64,000 bases of DNA from Qipengyuania spongiae (GCF_026168555.1 NZ_CP092471.1:1932501-1996500), one strand, 5' to 3'; positions 1-9,399 are shown, counted from the stretch's first letter. The notes: a model not told the origin generated them from the sequence alone. Numbers and translations: made by a program.

Positions 1-1
1 T

Positions 2-778
2 TGCGAGGCGGCGTTCGATCGCTCCGCGATCGTCGATCCGGACGGAGCGCGCCGGGCTTTGTGGGCGCACGCTCAGGGCGCGCTGTTGCCTTCGGGCATC
101 GTCCTCAACCCCGTGGCGAAACGCAATCTCGACTTCGCAACGACGCGGGTCGGGAACCGGAGCGCGAATGTCACTCTCGCTGCAATCGCACGGCCCACCG
201 AGGTCGAGAGCTTTCTGAAAGCGACAGCGCCGATCGCCGAGTTCTTTGCCGAACGGCTGATCGTTGTCGATGCCGAGAGCACGGCGGCGGCCCCGCCATC
301 CGCCGTGCGCGTGCTAGCTAGACCGCTGGCAGGGGATTTCGCAGCGCAACGCAATTTCCTCATGGACGCCGCCCACAGCGACTGGGTGCTGCAACTCGAC
401 ACGGACGAAAGCCTGACGCCGGACAACGCGCGACAAGCCTTGGCTCTTGCTGAACGGGCAAAGGCGCAGAAACTGCGGGCCTTGGGATTGCCGCGACGCA
501 ACTTTGTCGATGGCGTGCTGGCAAGCCTCTATCCCGATATCCAGTACCGCTTGCTGCGGAGCGACGTGCGCTTTTCGGGTGTCGTTCACGAGCGGCCCGT
601 GGTCGCTTTCGAGAATACCGCTCTCGGCCTGTCGTGCCCGATCGACCACGCGCTGAGCCGAGACCGGGTTCGGGAGCGAAGCGCGCAATACGCTGCCATG
701 GCCGCGGACGGCGAACGCCTTCAGGACGAAGCCGCGCTTCTCGAACCGATGCCGGAACGCTGGATGGCATTCCTGTAG
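2..778 (+). CDS. Family 2-like glycosyltransferase, 5' end cut by window edge
   Basis: The frame is open from base 2 and gives 258 visible residues, so the N-terminus lies outside the window. The visible part carries the tail of a GT-A fold: an acidic DTDES motif near base 400, after a segment ending HSDWVLQLD, resembles the nucleotide-sugar/metal-binding DxD of GT2 enzymes. The downstream RNFV...YPDIQYRLLRS stretch is typical of GT2 proteins of the WaaE/KdtX type. The acceptor cannot be told; polysaccharide or glycolipid assembly is an inference. Its last 58 bases overlap the 3' end of the opposite-strand glycosyltransferase. Confidence 0.7.
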   Translation, partial: CEAAFDRSAIVDPDGARRALWAHAQGALLPSGIVLNPVAKRNLDFATTRVGNRSANVTLAAIARPTEVESFLKATAPIAEFFAERLIVVDAESTAAAPPSAVRVLARPLAGDFAAQRNFLMDAAHSDWVLQLDTDESLTPDNARQALALAERAKAQKLRALGLPRRNFVDGVLASLYPDIQYRLLRSDVRFSGVVHERPVVAFENTALGLSCPIDHALSRDRVRERSAQYAAMAADGERLQDEAALLEPMPERWMAFL

Positions 779-1929
779 GCGGCCACGGTCTGCTTGGCGA
801 GCGAGCTGCGGTCGAACCGTCCGGAAGCAGCGAGCGCCTTGTCCCGCCAGGTGCTCAACAGGGAGCGGTCTGCCAGCAATTTCGCGAGCATGTCGGCGAT
901 GGCACTGCCCTCGCAACTCCCGACCAGCATTCCCCCATCAGTCTCTCCGACGAATTCTCGCGCGGAGGGGTCCTCGGCACAGGCGATTACGACGCGCCCG
1001 AACGCCAACGCTTCCTGATAGACCAGCCCGAAACTCTCGTAGCGTGAAGGGCAGAGAACCACATGAGCGCCTTCGAACGCCGCCAGAAGATCATCCTGAT
1101 CGAGCCGGTGATGGCAGTGCCAACTGGCGCCTGCCGGCGCGCCTGTTGCCGTCTCCACATCCTCCCGCGTGACGCCAACCAGTCGGAAATCGACCGGTTG
1201 GTCCTGAAGCAATTGCGTCGCCCGCGCGACTGCATCGAACCCCTTGCGCAATTCGGGACGTCCCACGAACAGCACTTCGATCCGTTCGGAGGCCGGGTCG
1301 GGGAACCGCGCACACCGTGCTCGCGCGAGGAATTCGGGCGCGAGGCTGAGGCCGATCAATGCGTGCTCGGCGCAAGGGGGCGTGGGGGCTTCGTAGAGCG
1401 CGGCGATCTTGCGCCCGTGCTCGCGGCTGTTCGAGATCAGTCCGGCAGAGCCCCGCGCGCTCGCAGCCTCAAGCCAACGGGCGACCATCCCGTCGAGACG
1501 ATTGCGCAGCGTGTCCGGCTGTTCGAGCGTTTCGGCGACCGGGCTGCTGCACCGCGTGACCAGCGGGATGCCAGGTTCCGCGGCGAGTGCGAGAGGTGCG
1601 TACCAATTGGTGCCTTCGATCACGTCGAAGGGGCGCCGCCGATGTTCGTGCCGGATTGTCCTGCGGAATGCCAGCGGCGCGGCGAGGTGACCGATCGCCG
1701 GACACTTGCGTATGATTTCCAGTGCAGGCGTAAGCGCGTCGGCAGCGCCTACCACTTCGACAGAGCCGTCCATGGCCCGGCCGTAACGGTCCAGCGTCAA
1801 AACGCGCACGTCGTGGCCCTGCTCTGCAAGCGATTGCGCAATTTCCCGCGCAGCGACGGCCAATCCGCTTTTTTCGGGCGGGTAAGTCCATGCGACGATG
1901 CCGACGGAAAGAGACGGCTGGTCGGGCAT
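721..1929 (-). CDS. Glycosyltransferase family 4 (GT-B fold)
   Basis: The product has 402 residues. The N-terminal half has the GIVAWTYPPEKSGLA glycine-rich acceptor-side motif. The C-terminal half has FVGRPELRKGFD and the EX7E signature ESFGLVYQE of retaining GT4 enzymes that use nucleotide sugars. It probably adds a sugar to a surface glycan or glycolipid at the cytoplasmic membrane; the substrate is unknown. An upstream in-frame ATG at 1974 would add 15 residues. I chose the second ATG because family homology begins there, although its GAGAGG is only 1 nt away. It lies 74 bp downstream of accC in the same direction and overlaps the neighbouring GT2 gene tail-to-tail. Confidence 0.8.
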   Translation of the reverse strand: MPDQPSLSVGIVAWTYPPEKSGLAVAAREIAQSLAEQGHDVRVLTLDRYGRAMDGSVEVVGAADALTPALEIIRKCPAIGHLAAPLAFRRTIRHEHRRRPFDVIEGTNWYAPLALAAEPGIPLVTRCSSPVAETLEQPDTLRNRLDGMVARWLEAASARGSAGLISNSREHGRKIAALYEAPTPPCAEHALIGLSLAPEFLARARCARFPDPASERIEVLFVGRPELRKGFDAVARATQLLQDQPVDFRLVGVTREDVETATGAPAGASWHCHHRLDQDDLLAAFEGAHVVLCPSRYESFGLVYQEALAFGRVVIACAEDPSAREFVGETDGGMLVGSCEGSAIADMLAKLLADRSLLSTWRDKALAASGRFDRSSLAKQTVAAYRNAIQRSGIGSRSAASS

Positions 1930-2003
1930 GCCTCTCACCACGGGCTTCGTGTCAGTATAGTTCCCGCCCAGCATCGCAGACCAGCCGGTGTCAGCGCGAG
2001 CAA

Positions 2004-3353
2004 TCAGGCGTCACGCTCCGCAAGCCATTCCTCGAGCCATTTGATCGAATAGTCGCCGCTGAGCACGTCGCCCTGACGGAGCAGTTCCTGATGCAACGGG
2101 ATCGAGGTCTTCACGCCCTCGACGACCATTTCCTCGAGCGCGCGGCGAAGGCGCATGATGCAGCGCTCGCGAGTGCGACCGTAGACGATCAGTTTCGCAA
2201 TCATCGAATCGTAATAGGGCGGAATGCGGTAACCGGCATAGAGTCCGCTATCGACGCGGACATGCATGCCGCCCGCCGCATGGTAATGCGTCACCTGTCC
2301 GGGGCTGGGTGCGAAGTTGAAGGGATCCTCGGCATTGATGCGGCATTCGATCGCGTGGCCTTCGAAGCGGATGTCCCTCTGCTGACAGGACAGGTCTTTC
2401 CCGTCGGCGATGCGGATCTGTTCGCGCACCAGATCGATGCCGGTGATCATCTCCGTCACCGGATGTTCGACTTGCAGACGGGTGTTCATCTCGATGAAAT
2501 AGAACTCGCCGTTTTCCCACAGGAACTCGATCGTGCCCGCGCCGCGATAGGCCATGTCGCGCATCGCCTGCGCGCAGATTTCGCCCATGCGATCGCGTTC
2601 TTCGCTGGAAAGGACCGGGGAGGGCGCTTCCTCGAGCACCTTCTGGTGGCGGCGCTGGAGCGAACAATCGCGTTCGCCCAGATGGATCGCACCACCGCGA
2701 CCGTCACCGAACACCTGGAATTCGATGTGACGCGGATTTCCGAGATATTTTTCGATATAGACGGTGGCGTCGCCGAAAGCGGCCTTCGCCTCGCTGCCCG
2801 CCTGTCGCATCAATGACTCGAGCTGGTCCTCGGCCTCGCACACCTTCATGCCGCGTCCGCCGCCACCGCTCGCCGCCTTGATGATGACGGGATAGCCGAT
2901 TCCGGCCGCAATCGCGCGCGCTTCGTCGAAATCGGAAACTGCGCCGTCGCTTCCCGGGACCAGTGGCAGGCCGAGCTTGCCGGCGGTCCGCTTCGCCTCG
3001 ACCTTGTCGCCCATCGTGCGGATATGCTCCGGCTTCGGGCCGATCCAGGCGATATCATGCGCCTCGACGATCTCGGCGAACTTGGCATTCTCGGAGAGAA
3101 AACCGTAGCCCGGATGGATTGCGTCGGCATGAGCGATCTCGGCGGCCGAGATGATGTTGGCGATGTTGAGGTAGCTTTCGCCTGCGGGCGGCGGTCCGAT
3201 GCAGACCGCGTGATCGGCGAGGCGGACATGCATGGCGTCGGCATCGGCGGTGGAATGCACCGCCACCGTCTCGATCCCCATCTCGTGCGCGGCGCGGTGG
3301 ATGCGGAGCGCGATCTCGCCGCGATTGGCAATCAGTATGCGTTCGATCGGCAT
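2004..3353 (-). CDS. accC: Acetyl-CoA carboxylase, biotin carboxylase subunit
   Basis: 449 residues, the normal length. It carboxylates the biotin on AccB with bicarbonate and ATP, the first half of malonyl-CoA synthesis. Visible motifs are the N-terminal [13 protein letters not shown], the ATP-grasp glycine loop [13 protein letters not shown], the HIEFQVFGD segment and the catalytic [16 protein letters not shown] region. It starts 7 bp after accB and is surely co-transcribed with it; aroQ precedes both on the same strand. This order is common in alphaproteobacteria. Confidence 0.97.
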   Translation of the reverse strand: MPIERILIANRGEIALRIHRAAHEMGIETVAVHSTADADAMHVRLADHAVCIGPPPAGESYLNIANIISAAEIAHADAIHPGYGFLSENAKFAEIVEAHDIAWIGPKPEHIRTMGDKVEAKRTAGKLGLPLVPGSDGAVSDFDEARAIAAGIGYPVIIKAASGGGGRGMKVCEAEDQLESLMRQAGSEAKAAFGDATVYIEKYLGNPRHIEFQVFGDGRGGAIHLGERDCSLQRRHQKVLEEAPSPVLSSEERDRMGEICAQAMRDMAYRGAGTIEFLWENGEFYFIEMNTRLQVEHPVTEMITGIDLVREQIRIADGKDLSCQQRDIRFEGHAIECRINAEDPFNFAPSPGQVTHYHAAGGMHVRVDSGLYAGYRIPPYYDSMIAKLIVYGRTRERCIMRLRRALEEMVVEGVKTSIPLHQELLRQGDVLSGDYSIKWLEEWLAERDA

Positions 3354-3360
3354 GGGAGGC

Positions 3361-3855
3361 TCAGCCGATCACGACGAGCGGCTGGTCGAATTCCACCGGC
3401 TGGGCGTTGTCGACCAGGATGGACTTGACCGTGCCCGACTTGCCGGCGGTGATGGGGTTCATCACCTTCATCGCCTCGACGATCAGGATGGTTTGACCTT
3501 CCTTCACGCTGTCGCCGACTTTCACGAAATCGTCGGCACCCGGCTCGGGCGCAAGGTAGACGGTTCCCACCATCGGAGACTTGATCGCACCGGCCACATC
3601 AGCGCCGTCGGCGCCCGCCTCGGCAGGCTGCGCGGCGGGTGCGGCGGCAGGAGCCGCCGGTGCCATCGCCGGAGCGGCGGGCGCGGCCGCCGCCACGGCC
3701 AGGGCGCCGCGGGAAACGCGAATCTTGCGTTCCCCGTCCTCCACCTCGATTTCGGTCAGGCCGGTCTCGGCGAGCATGTCGGCGAGCTCGCGCACCAGTT
3801 TCGTATCCACATCCATGCCGGATTTGCGCTCGGCATCGCGCTTGGTATCAGCCAT
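3361..3855 (-). CDS. accB: Acetyl-CoA carboxylase biotin carboxyl carrier protein
   Basis: 164 residues. The C-terminal biotinyl domain has the EAMKVMN motif whose lysine is biotinylated. It is joined by a flexible Ala/Pro-rich linker (about residues 50-85) to an N-terminal segment of about 45 residues. It carries the carboxyl group between AccC and the AccAD carboxyltransferase (not in this window). It sits 7 bp upstream of accC and 73 bp downstream of aroQ. The linker is strongly biased to alanine and proline, as in other AccB proteins. Confidence 0.96.
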   Translation of the reverse strand: MADTKRDAERKSGMDVDTKLVRELADMLAETGLTEIEVEDGERKIRVSRGALAVAAAAPAAPAMAPAAPAAAPAAQPAEAGADGADVAGAIKSPMVGTVYLAPEPGADDFVKVGDSVKEGQTILIVEAMKVMNPITAGKSGTVKSILVDNAQPVEFDQPLVVIG

Positions 3856-3928
3856 GCTGGTCCTTGAAATTGCGTGGCGCGCGCTATGCTACCGTGATTC
3901 GCAACTGGCAAGGGCAAGAGGGCGCCTT

Positions 3929-4363
3929 TTACAATGCCGCGGCCTTCTCGAGCGCTAGGATATAACCTTTCGGGCCCAATCCCTGCACGGTGTCGACCGC
4001 GCCCATTGCGACATAGGAAAGGTGCCGGAACGGTTCGCGCGTTCCCGGATCGGAGAGGTGAACCTCGATCACCGGAACCATGATCGCCTTGATCGCGTCG
4101 AGCAATGCGATCGAGGTATGGGTGTAGGCCGCAGCGTTCAGCAGCACAGCCTTGGCGCCTTCTCGGTGCGCTTCGTGCAGCCAGTCCACCAGAATGCCCT
4201 CGTAGTTCGACTGCCGGAATTCGATGCCGAGCCCGAGTTCGGCGGCCCGTTCGCGGACCATTGCCTCGATATCGCCCAGCGTGCGCGAACCGTAGATTTC
4301 CGGTTCGCGCGTGCCGAGCAGGTTAAGATTGGGTCCGTTGAGGACGAAGACTTTGTCGGTCAT
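3929..4363 (-). CDS. aroQ: 3-dehydroquinate dehydratase, type II
   Basis: 144 residues, the usual type II size. It dehydrates 3-dehydroquinate in the shikimate pathway as a cytoplasmic dodecamer. NGPNLNLLGTREPEIYG contains the catalytic Arg/Tyr lid, and NAAAYTHTSIALLDAI and EVHLSDPGTREPFRH supply substrate-binding residues. The second His motif reads HLSY where HS is usual, which keeps a histidine. It heads the aroQ-accB-accC group on the minus strand. The unrelated lone holin gene starts on the same strand just upstream, 25 bp away. Confidence 0.95.
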   Translation of the reverse strand: MTDKVFVLNGPNLNLLGTREPEIYGSRTLGDIEAMVRERAAELGLGIEFRQSNYEGILVDWLHEAHREGAKAVLLNAAAYTHTSIALLDAIKAIMVPVIEVHLSDPGTREPFRHLSYVAMGAVDTVQGLGPKGYILALEKAAAL

Positions 4364-4388
4364 TCCGGAGGGATAGCCCGGAGGCGGT

Positions 4389-4802
4389 TCAGGCGTCTAC
4401 GCCCTTGACCTTTCCCCACTGGCGCGCTGCCGTGTAGCCGAGATAACCCGTGCCAAAGAGCGCGTAGAGCGCTTCGGGCAGGGCGGCGAGATAGCTGGTC
4501 ATGCCATCACCGATCGCGCGCGCGGTGACAGGGTCGAAGGCCGCAATCACGCCCATCGGAACGGAGAACAGAATCAGCGCGTACATGACGTAAAGGAAGC
4601 TGGGGCGGGCACGGCTTGTCCAGGGATCGACTGCCTGCGCCTCGGCGACGATCGCAGAAAGGTGGGCCTCCACAAGCTTGAGTTCGTGCGTTCCCTCCAG
4701 TTCGAGCAGCGCGAGCTTGGCTTTGGCGCGCGCTTCGCGGTCCGGAATGATCTTGTCGATGATCGAGGCGATGGGTCCGATCAACGAATCGACGATAGCC
4801 AT
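4389..4802 (-). CDS. GTA-type three-transmembrane holin (PF11351-like)
   Basis: 137 residues. The ATG at 4802 is preceded by AGGAG at 7 nt; a more upstream ATG has no such site. An amphipathic N-terminal region (SIIDKIIPDREARAKAK) is followed by the WTSRARPSFLYVMYAL membrane segment. Two further hydrophobic stretches end in ALFGTGYLGYTAARQW. This pattern matches my recollection of the family 'holin of 3TMs, for gene-transfer release', the holin of Rhodobacter-type gene transfer agents. No endolysin or phage structural gene is nearby. A dyad in its promoter matches one at the XRE/DUF6456 locus. The family call is recalled, not searched. Confidence 0.75.
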   Translation of the reverse strand: MAIVDSLIGPIASIIDKIIPDREARAKAKLALLELEGTHELKLVEAHLSAIVAEAQAVDPWTSRARPSFLYVMYALILFSVPMGVIAAFDPVTARAIGDGMTSYLAALPEALYALFGTGYLGYTAARQWGKVKGVDA

Positions 4803-4830
4803 GGCAGTTCTCCTGATGAACCGCACAAGC

Positions 4831-4845
4831 TAACCAGATCGGTTA
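4831..4845 (-). promoter_or_regulatory. Operator-like dyad upstream of the holin gene
   Basis: Read on the minus strand this is TAACCGATCTGGTTA, with arms TAACC/GGTTA and a 5-nt centre. It lies 29-43 bp upstream of the holin ATG, just past a CTATAT sequence (about 4855) that could be the -10. The same 14-mer with one change occurs at 9985-9998. Binding by the XRE regulator is inferred. Confidence 0.5.
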
Positions 4846-4862
4846 AAGTAGGAAATATAGAA

Positions 4863-4881
4863 CGATCCGCCGAGCGGATCG
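4863..4881 (-). terminator. Probable tRNA-Pro terminator
   Basis: On the minus strand, CGATCCGC-TCG-GCGGATCG forms a perfect 8-bp stem followed by TTCTATATTT. It lies 36 bp after the tRNA-Pro CCA end and just upstream of the holin promoter. The T-run is interrupted, so efficiency is uncertain. Confidence 0.5.
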
Positions 4882-4916
4882 AGCTGCGAAGTCCTACGCT
4901 GCAAGGGTATTTCCAC

Positions 4917-4993
4917 TGGTCGGGACGACAGGATTCGAACCTGCGACCCCCACACCCCCAGTGTGATGCGCTACCAGGCTGCGCTACGTCCCG
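4917..4993 (-). tRNA. tRNA-Pro (anticodon GGG)
   Basis: 77 nt including the encoded CCA. On the minus strand the acceptor CGGGACG pairs with CGTCCCG, the D arm reads GCGCAGCCTGGTAGCGC, the anticodon stem TCACA/TGTGG encloses loop CTGGGGG, and the T arm has GGTTCGAATCC. The discriminator is A. The anticodon in the loop is GGG, so it reads CCC and CCU proline codons. Confidence 0.97.
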
Positions 4994-5219
4994 ATCCAGT
5001 GGAGGCCGGCCCTATAGGCACGGTCCTGGCTCATGGCAAGCGATGTGAAGCGATCGACCGGTGCGATCGGCCTGTACCGCGCAATTCATTGCCCCGCTCC
5101 CTCATTGCTGCTAGGCGCGCGCGGCTCTACCGGCGATGGGAGGATCGCATGGTGCCGCTACCCATGCGGCGCGGCCATTCCCTCTCGCTTCAACTCGGAT
5201 TTCTGGATCGTTTAACCCA

Positions 5220-5543
5220 ATGCTCGATATTCTCGCTGCCGCATCCGGCGCCGCGCCGCCCCCTTCGTGGATCAGCTGGCTGCCGATCGTCGGTATGATC
5301 GCGATCTTCTGGTTTCTCATCATCCGCCCGCAGATGCGACAGCAGAAGGCGCATCAGGAAAAGGTCTCCAATCTCAAGCGCGGCGACCAGGTGGTTACCG
5401 CCGGCGGTCTCGTCGGCAAGATCACGAAGGTCGAGGACGATTACGTCCATGTCGAACTCGCCAAGGGCGTTGTGGTGAAGGCGGTCCGCAGCACGATCGG
5501 GGACGTCGTGCCGCCGGCCGGAGCCCAGCCCGCGAACGACTGA
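5220..5543 (+). CDS. yajC: Preprotein translocase subunit YajC
   Basis: 107 residues from the ATG at 5220. A short N-terminal segment precedes one membrane helix (WLPIVGMIAIFWFLIIRPQ), whose FFLIIRPQ-like end is the YajC hallmark. A cytoplasmic domain follows with LKRGDQVVTAGGLVGKI. YajC joins SecDF and YidC around SecYEG. It stands 32 bp upstream of secD in a typical yajC-secD-secF operon. The 225 bp before it, back to tRNA-Pro, show no gene and no clear promoter. Confidence 0.95.
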   Translation: MLDILAAASGAAPPPSWISWLPIVGMIAIFWFLIIRPQMRQQKAHQEKVSNLKRGDQVVTAGGLVGKITKVEDDYVHVELAKGVVVKAVRSTIGDVVPPAGAQPAND

Positions 5544-5575
5544 CACGGCCCGCTATCTAGAGGCGACCTACCCAA

Positions 5576-7174
5576 ATGCTCGACTTTCCGACCTGGAAGA
5601 AAACCTGGCTCTGGCTGATAACCGCCATCGCCATATTCGCGGCCCTGCCATCGATCTTTTCGCTTTCGGGACAGCGCTGGCCCTCTGCATTGCCCGATCA
5701 GACTGTCAATCTCGGTCTCGACCTTGCCGGCGGCAGTCATATCCTGCTCGAGGCCGAAGTGTCGCAGGTGGCGACGCAGCGGCTGGAGAACATGGAAGAG
5801 GCGGTGCGCGGCGCGATGCGTCAGGCCGAACCGCGCATCCGTATCGGCGATGTGTCGACCGCGAATGGTCGTCTCAGCTTCATGCTCGACGATCCCGCCG
5901 ATATCGATCGGGCGCGCGAATTGCTTCTGCCACTGGTGAACGGCACGGGCCTCACCCGCGAATGGGATCTACAGGTGGTCGACGGCAATCGCGTCGTCCT
6001 CAGCCAGACGCAGGCCGGGCTCGACCAGGCAGTCAACGACGCGATGGACAGCGCAACCGAAGTCGTGCGCAAGCGCATCGACGCGCTCGGCACGCGCGAG
6101 CCGACGATCATCCGTCAGAGCGACACCCGCATCGTGGTTCAGGTGCCCGGGCTGGAGGATCCCGACGCGTTGAAGGAACTGCTGGGCCAGACCGCGCGGC
6201 TCGAATTCAAGCTGGTGGACGAGACCGCTCTCCCGAGCGACGTCGCGGAAGGCCGTGCCCCCCCGGGTAGCGAGATCGTGCCGTTCGCCGAAGGAAGCTC
6301 CGGCGAAGGTCAGTCCCTCGCGGTCCGGCGCCTGGGTGGCATTCGCGGTGACAATCTGGTCGGCGCGCAGCAGAGCTTCGATCCGCAGACAAACGAGCCG
6401 GTCGTTTCCATCACCTTCGACCAGCAGGGCGGAGCTCGATTCGCCCAGCTCACCACCGAGAACGTTCAGAAGCCCTTCGCCATCATTCTCGACGGCAAGG
6501 TGCTTTCGGCTCCGAACATAAACGAGCCGATCCTGGGCGGAACCGCGCAGATTTCAGGCGGGTTCACGGTGGATACGGCCAACAACCTCGCGATCTCGCT
6601 ACGTTCCGGCGCGCTGCCCATCGATCTCGCGGTGGTCGAGGAACGCACGGTCGGACCCGATCTCGGTGCGGATTCGATCCGCAAGGGCATTATCGCAATG
6701 GCGATCGGCTCGCTGGCCGTCGTCGTCCTGATGATCGCGACCTACGGCCGCTTCGGCGTCTATGCGACGATCGCTCTCGTCATCAACGTGCTGATGATCC
6801 TCGGCATCATGGCGGTTCTCAACTCCACCCTGACCCTGCCGGGCATTGCAGGTTTCGTTCTGACGATCGGTGCGGCGGTGGACGCGAATGTCCTCATCAA
6901 CGAACGCATTCGCGAAGAACGAAAACGTGGACGACGCGTCATCGCGGCAGTGGAGAACGGCTACAGCGAAGCCAGCCGCGCGATCTATGACGCCAATATC
7001 ACGAACTTCATTGCCGGCGTTCTGCTGTTCCTGTTCGGATCCGGCCCGGTTCGCGGCTTTGCGGTGGTGCTGGTGATCGGACTGTTCACCAGCGTGTTCA
7101 CCGCCGTCACGCTCACCCGGATGTGGGTGGCGGGATGGCTGCGCAAGACGAAACCAAAAGACATTCTTCTCTAA
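5576..7174 (+). CDS. secD: Protein translocase subunit SecD
   Basis: 532 residues. It has an N-terminal membrane helix, a large periplasmic P1 domain (LGLDLAGGSHILLE at its start, then repeated VVRKRIDALGTREPTI-type segments), and five C-terminal helices starting near residue 360. IAGFVLTIGAAVDANVLINERI is the conserved RND-like helix 4 with the Asp used in proton-driven translocation. With SecF it pulls exported proteins into the periplasm at the expense of the proton gradient. It lies between yajC and secF. Confidence 0.97.
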   Translation: MLDFPTWKKTWLWLITAIAIFAALPSIFSLSGQRWPSALPDQTVNLGLDLAGGSHILLEAEVSQVATQRLENMEEAVRGAMRQAEPRIRIGDVSTANGRLSFMLDDPADIDRARELLLPLVNGTGLTREWDLQVVDGNRVVLSQTQAGLDQAVNDAMDSATEVVRKRIDALGTREPTIIRQSDTRIVVQVPGLEDPDALKELLGQTARLEFKLVDETALPSDVAEGRAPPGSEIVPFAEGSSGEGQSLAVRRLGGIRGDNLVGAQQSFDPQTNEPVVSITFDQQGGARFAQLTTENVQKPFAIILDGKVLSAPNINEPILGGTAQISGGFTVDTANNLAISLRSGALPIDLAVVEERTVGPDLGADSIRKGIIAMAIGSLAVVVLMIATYGRFGVYATIALVINVLMILGIMAVLNSTLTLPGIAGFVLTIGAAVDANVLINERIREERKRGRRVIAAVENGYSEASRAIYDANITNFIAGVLLFLFGSGPVRGFAVVLVIGLFTSVFTAVTLTRMWVAGWLRKTKPKDILL

Positions 7175-7188
7175 AGGAGGCGAGACCG

Positions 7189-8169
7189 ATGAAACTGCTC
7201 AAGCTCGTCCCCGACGACACCAATCTTAAATTCCTGAAATACCGGATTCCGTTCTTCGTGGTCAGTATGATCCTGATCGCGGCGAGCTGGGCGCTGGTCT
7301 TCACTAAGGGGCTGAATTACGGAGTCGATTTCGCCGGCGGACAGGAAATCCGCGCGACTTTCGTCGGGGATGCGGAAGCGCCGGTGGCCGAAGTGCGCGA
7401 GAATGTGGCCGCGCTGCCGACGGTCGAGAACCCGACCATCCAGCGGTTCGGCGAAGCGAACCAGGTGTCGATCCGGATCAAGCTGCCGCCCGAAGCGGAA
7501 GGCGACAAGGAATTCGCCGACCGTATGACGGAAAGCATCACCGACGCCTTGCGCGAAGGTCATCCCAACGTCCGGATCGATGGGGTGGACTCGGTTTCCG
7601 GCAAGGTCTCGGGAGAATTCCGCAGCGATGCGACTCTTGCCCTGATTGCCGCGATGCTGGCCGTCGCACTTTACATCTGGATACGGTTCGAATGGCAGTT
7701 CGGCGCGAGCGGACTGTTCGCGCTGTTCCACGACGTGTCTCTGGCTCTGGGCATGTTCGCGTTGTTCCAGATGGAATTCAGCCTGCAGACCATCGCGGCG
7801 ATCCTGGCGATCATCGGATATTCGCTGAACGATACGATCGTAGTCTACGATCGCATCCGCGAAAACCTGAAGAAATACCGCAAGATGCCGTTGCCCGAAT
7901 TGCTCGACCTTTCGGTCAACGAGACGCTCGCGCGCACTGTGATGACCTCGCTGACCCTGCTGGTGGCGCTCATCCCGCTGCTCCTGTTCGGTCCGGAAAG
8001 CCTGTTCGGCCTGACCGCGGCTATCACGCTGGGCATTTTCGTAGGTACTTACAGCTCGATCTACATGGCCGCGCCGATTCTTGTCTGGCTCGGGGTGACG
8101 TCCAAGAGCTTCGTGCCCCAGGAAAGCGAGATCGATCGCCAGGAACGACGCGCGCGCGGCGAAGTCTGA
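7189..8169 (+). CDS. secF: Protein translocase subunit SecF
   Basis: 326 residues from the ATG at 7189, which has a strong AAAGGAGG 8 nt upstream; the longer upstream frame is ignored. The first helix leads into NYGVDFAGGQEIRATF. A short periplasmic domain follows, then five helices with AAILAIIGYSLNDTIVVYDRIREN, the SecF signature. It ends 24 bp before the stop of the convergent glycosyltransferase. A 7-bp inverted repeat (GCCGAAC/GTTCGGC, 8183-8204) lies between the two genes without a T-run. Confidence 0.97.
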   Translation: MKLLKLVPDDTNLKFLKYRIPFFVVSMILIAASWALVFTKGLNYGVDFAGGQEIRATFVGDAEAPVAEVRENVAALPTVENPTIQRFGEANQVSIRIKLPPEAEGDKEFADRMTESITDALREGHPNVRIDGVDSVSGKVSGEFRSDATLALIAAMLAVALYIWIRFEWQFGASGLFALFHDVSLALGMFALFQMEFSLQTIAAILAIIGYSLNDTIVVYDRIRENLKKYRKMPLPELLDLSVNETLARTVMTSLTLLVALIPLLLFGPESLFGLTAAITLGIFVGTYSSIYMAAPILVWLGVTSKSFVPQESEIDRQERRARGEV

Positions 8170-8193
8170 GCGTTTGGCAGGAGCCGAACGGGT

Positions 8194-9399
8194 TTAGGTT
8201 CGGCCGGATACGATCCGGTCGTAATGACGGCCGAGAGCGCGGCCGTTGGCGACCCAATCGAAACGGTTGGCCCTGGCAGCGACCGTCAGCGCATCACGAC
8301 TCTTTTCGAGCACCAGCCTGATGCCCCGCGCAATGGCGTCAGCATCCCGCGTCACGATGACGCCCGCACTCGGCCCGGTCACCACCTCGCGCGCGCCGCC
8401 GGCATCGGTGATGACGAGCGGCGTGCCGCAGGCGAGAGCTTCGATCCAGGCATTGGCAAGCCCTTCGCTGGCCGAGGGAAGCACCATCACATCGGCTGCC
8501 GACAGGATCGGGGGGAGAACATCGTGGTCGACCGAGCCGAGGAAATGCACTCGGTCGGCAACGCCCTCATCGGCAGCGAGCTGTCGCAGTCGACCTTCAT
8601 CGGGTCCTTGGCCTATCAGCAGGAGGCGCGCGCGGGGCAGGGTGGCGAGTGCGCGGATCACGAGTTCCTGACCCTTGCGCGGGATGAGCGCGCCGACCGT
8701 TGCCAGCAAGTGCTCGTCGCGCGCCAGCGGAAAGCCGAGTTCGGCTGAAAGGCACGCGCGCAAGCTAGTGTGCCCGAGCGGCCTGAACCGGTCGCGATCA
8801 AGGCCGGTGTAATGGACGGTGATCTTGTCGCGCGGCATACCGATCACGGCCATGTCGTCCGCCAGAGCCCCACAGACCGCGAGCAGTCCACCAGCCTGCT
8901 GCGCCGCAGCGATCATCATCCGGCGAGAGTAGGGCTTGGCGCCCCAAAGGTGAATGTCCCCGCCGCGTGCCTTAATCGAGACCGGGAGATCGAGTGCGCG
9001 CCCGATCTCCGCCACCGCCGGGCCGTCCGGCCAGAAGAACTGGGCGTCCACCAGATCGAACGGCTTTTCGGCATGGAGGCGGCGGGCAAGCGACAGGACG
9101 GCGCTGACAATAGCGCCGGGATTTAGGCGTGCGCCGACAGAGGGTATCAGGCGAAAGGTCGGTCGGTGAACGGCAATGCCTTCCTCTGAGCCGCTCGTCG
9201 CGGCGCCGGCGAGCGCCCGGTACTTCCCGAAAGCGATCGGAGGCAGGCCGATCGGATTGACGACTACCGGCTCCCACTCCGTCTCCTGCTGCAAGGCTCG
9301 GATCGAGCTTTCGACGAAAGTGCCGAAGCGCGGCTGCGCGGCATTGGGCCATAGCGTCGAGATGATCAGCACCCGCCGCTTTTTCGCAGGCGTACTCAC
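8194..9399 (-). CDS. Glycosyltransferase family 4
   Basis: 401 residues from a GTG whose GTGA overlaps the TGA of the upstream XRE gene. The N-terminus (RRVLIISTLWPNAAQPRFG) and the donor-site EX7E motif in EGLANAWIEALACGTPLVI define a GT4 enzyme. IPRKGQELVIRAL is the usual interdomain segment. The same frame stays open far upstream, through the XRE gene, but this is a high-GC artefact. The substrate is unknown. Translational coupling to a transcription factor is odd for a glycan enzyme and may be incidental. Confidence 0.8.
   Translation of the reverse strand: MSTPAKKRRVLIISTLWPNAAQPRFGTFVESSIRALQQETEWEPVVVNPIGLPPIAFGKYRALAGAATSGSEEGIAVHRPTFRLIPSVGARLNPGAIVSAVLSLARRLHAEKPFDLVDAQFFWPDGPAVAEIGRALDLPVSIKARGGDIHLWGAKPYSRRMMIAAAQQAGGLLAVCGALADDMAVIGMPRDKITVHYTGLDRDRFRPLGHTSLRACLSAELGFPLARDEHLLATVGALIPRKGQELVIRALATLPRARLLLIGQGPDEGRLRQLAADEGVADRVHFLGSVDHDVLPPILSAADVMVLPSASEGLANAWIEALACGTPLVITDAGGAREVVTGPSAGVIVTRDADAIARGIRLVLEKSRDALTVAARANRFDWVANGRALGRHYDRIVSGRT

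Noticed and set aside
2248..2667. Extra minus-strand frame inside accC
   Set aside because: Out-of-frame shadow of accC; amino acid content is Arg/Pro/Gly rich with no motif.
8183..8204. GCCGAAC/GTTCGGC hairpin between secF and the glycosyltransferase
   Set aside because: No T-run on either strand and it overlaps the glycosyltransferase stop codon, so a terminator call is not supported.
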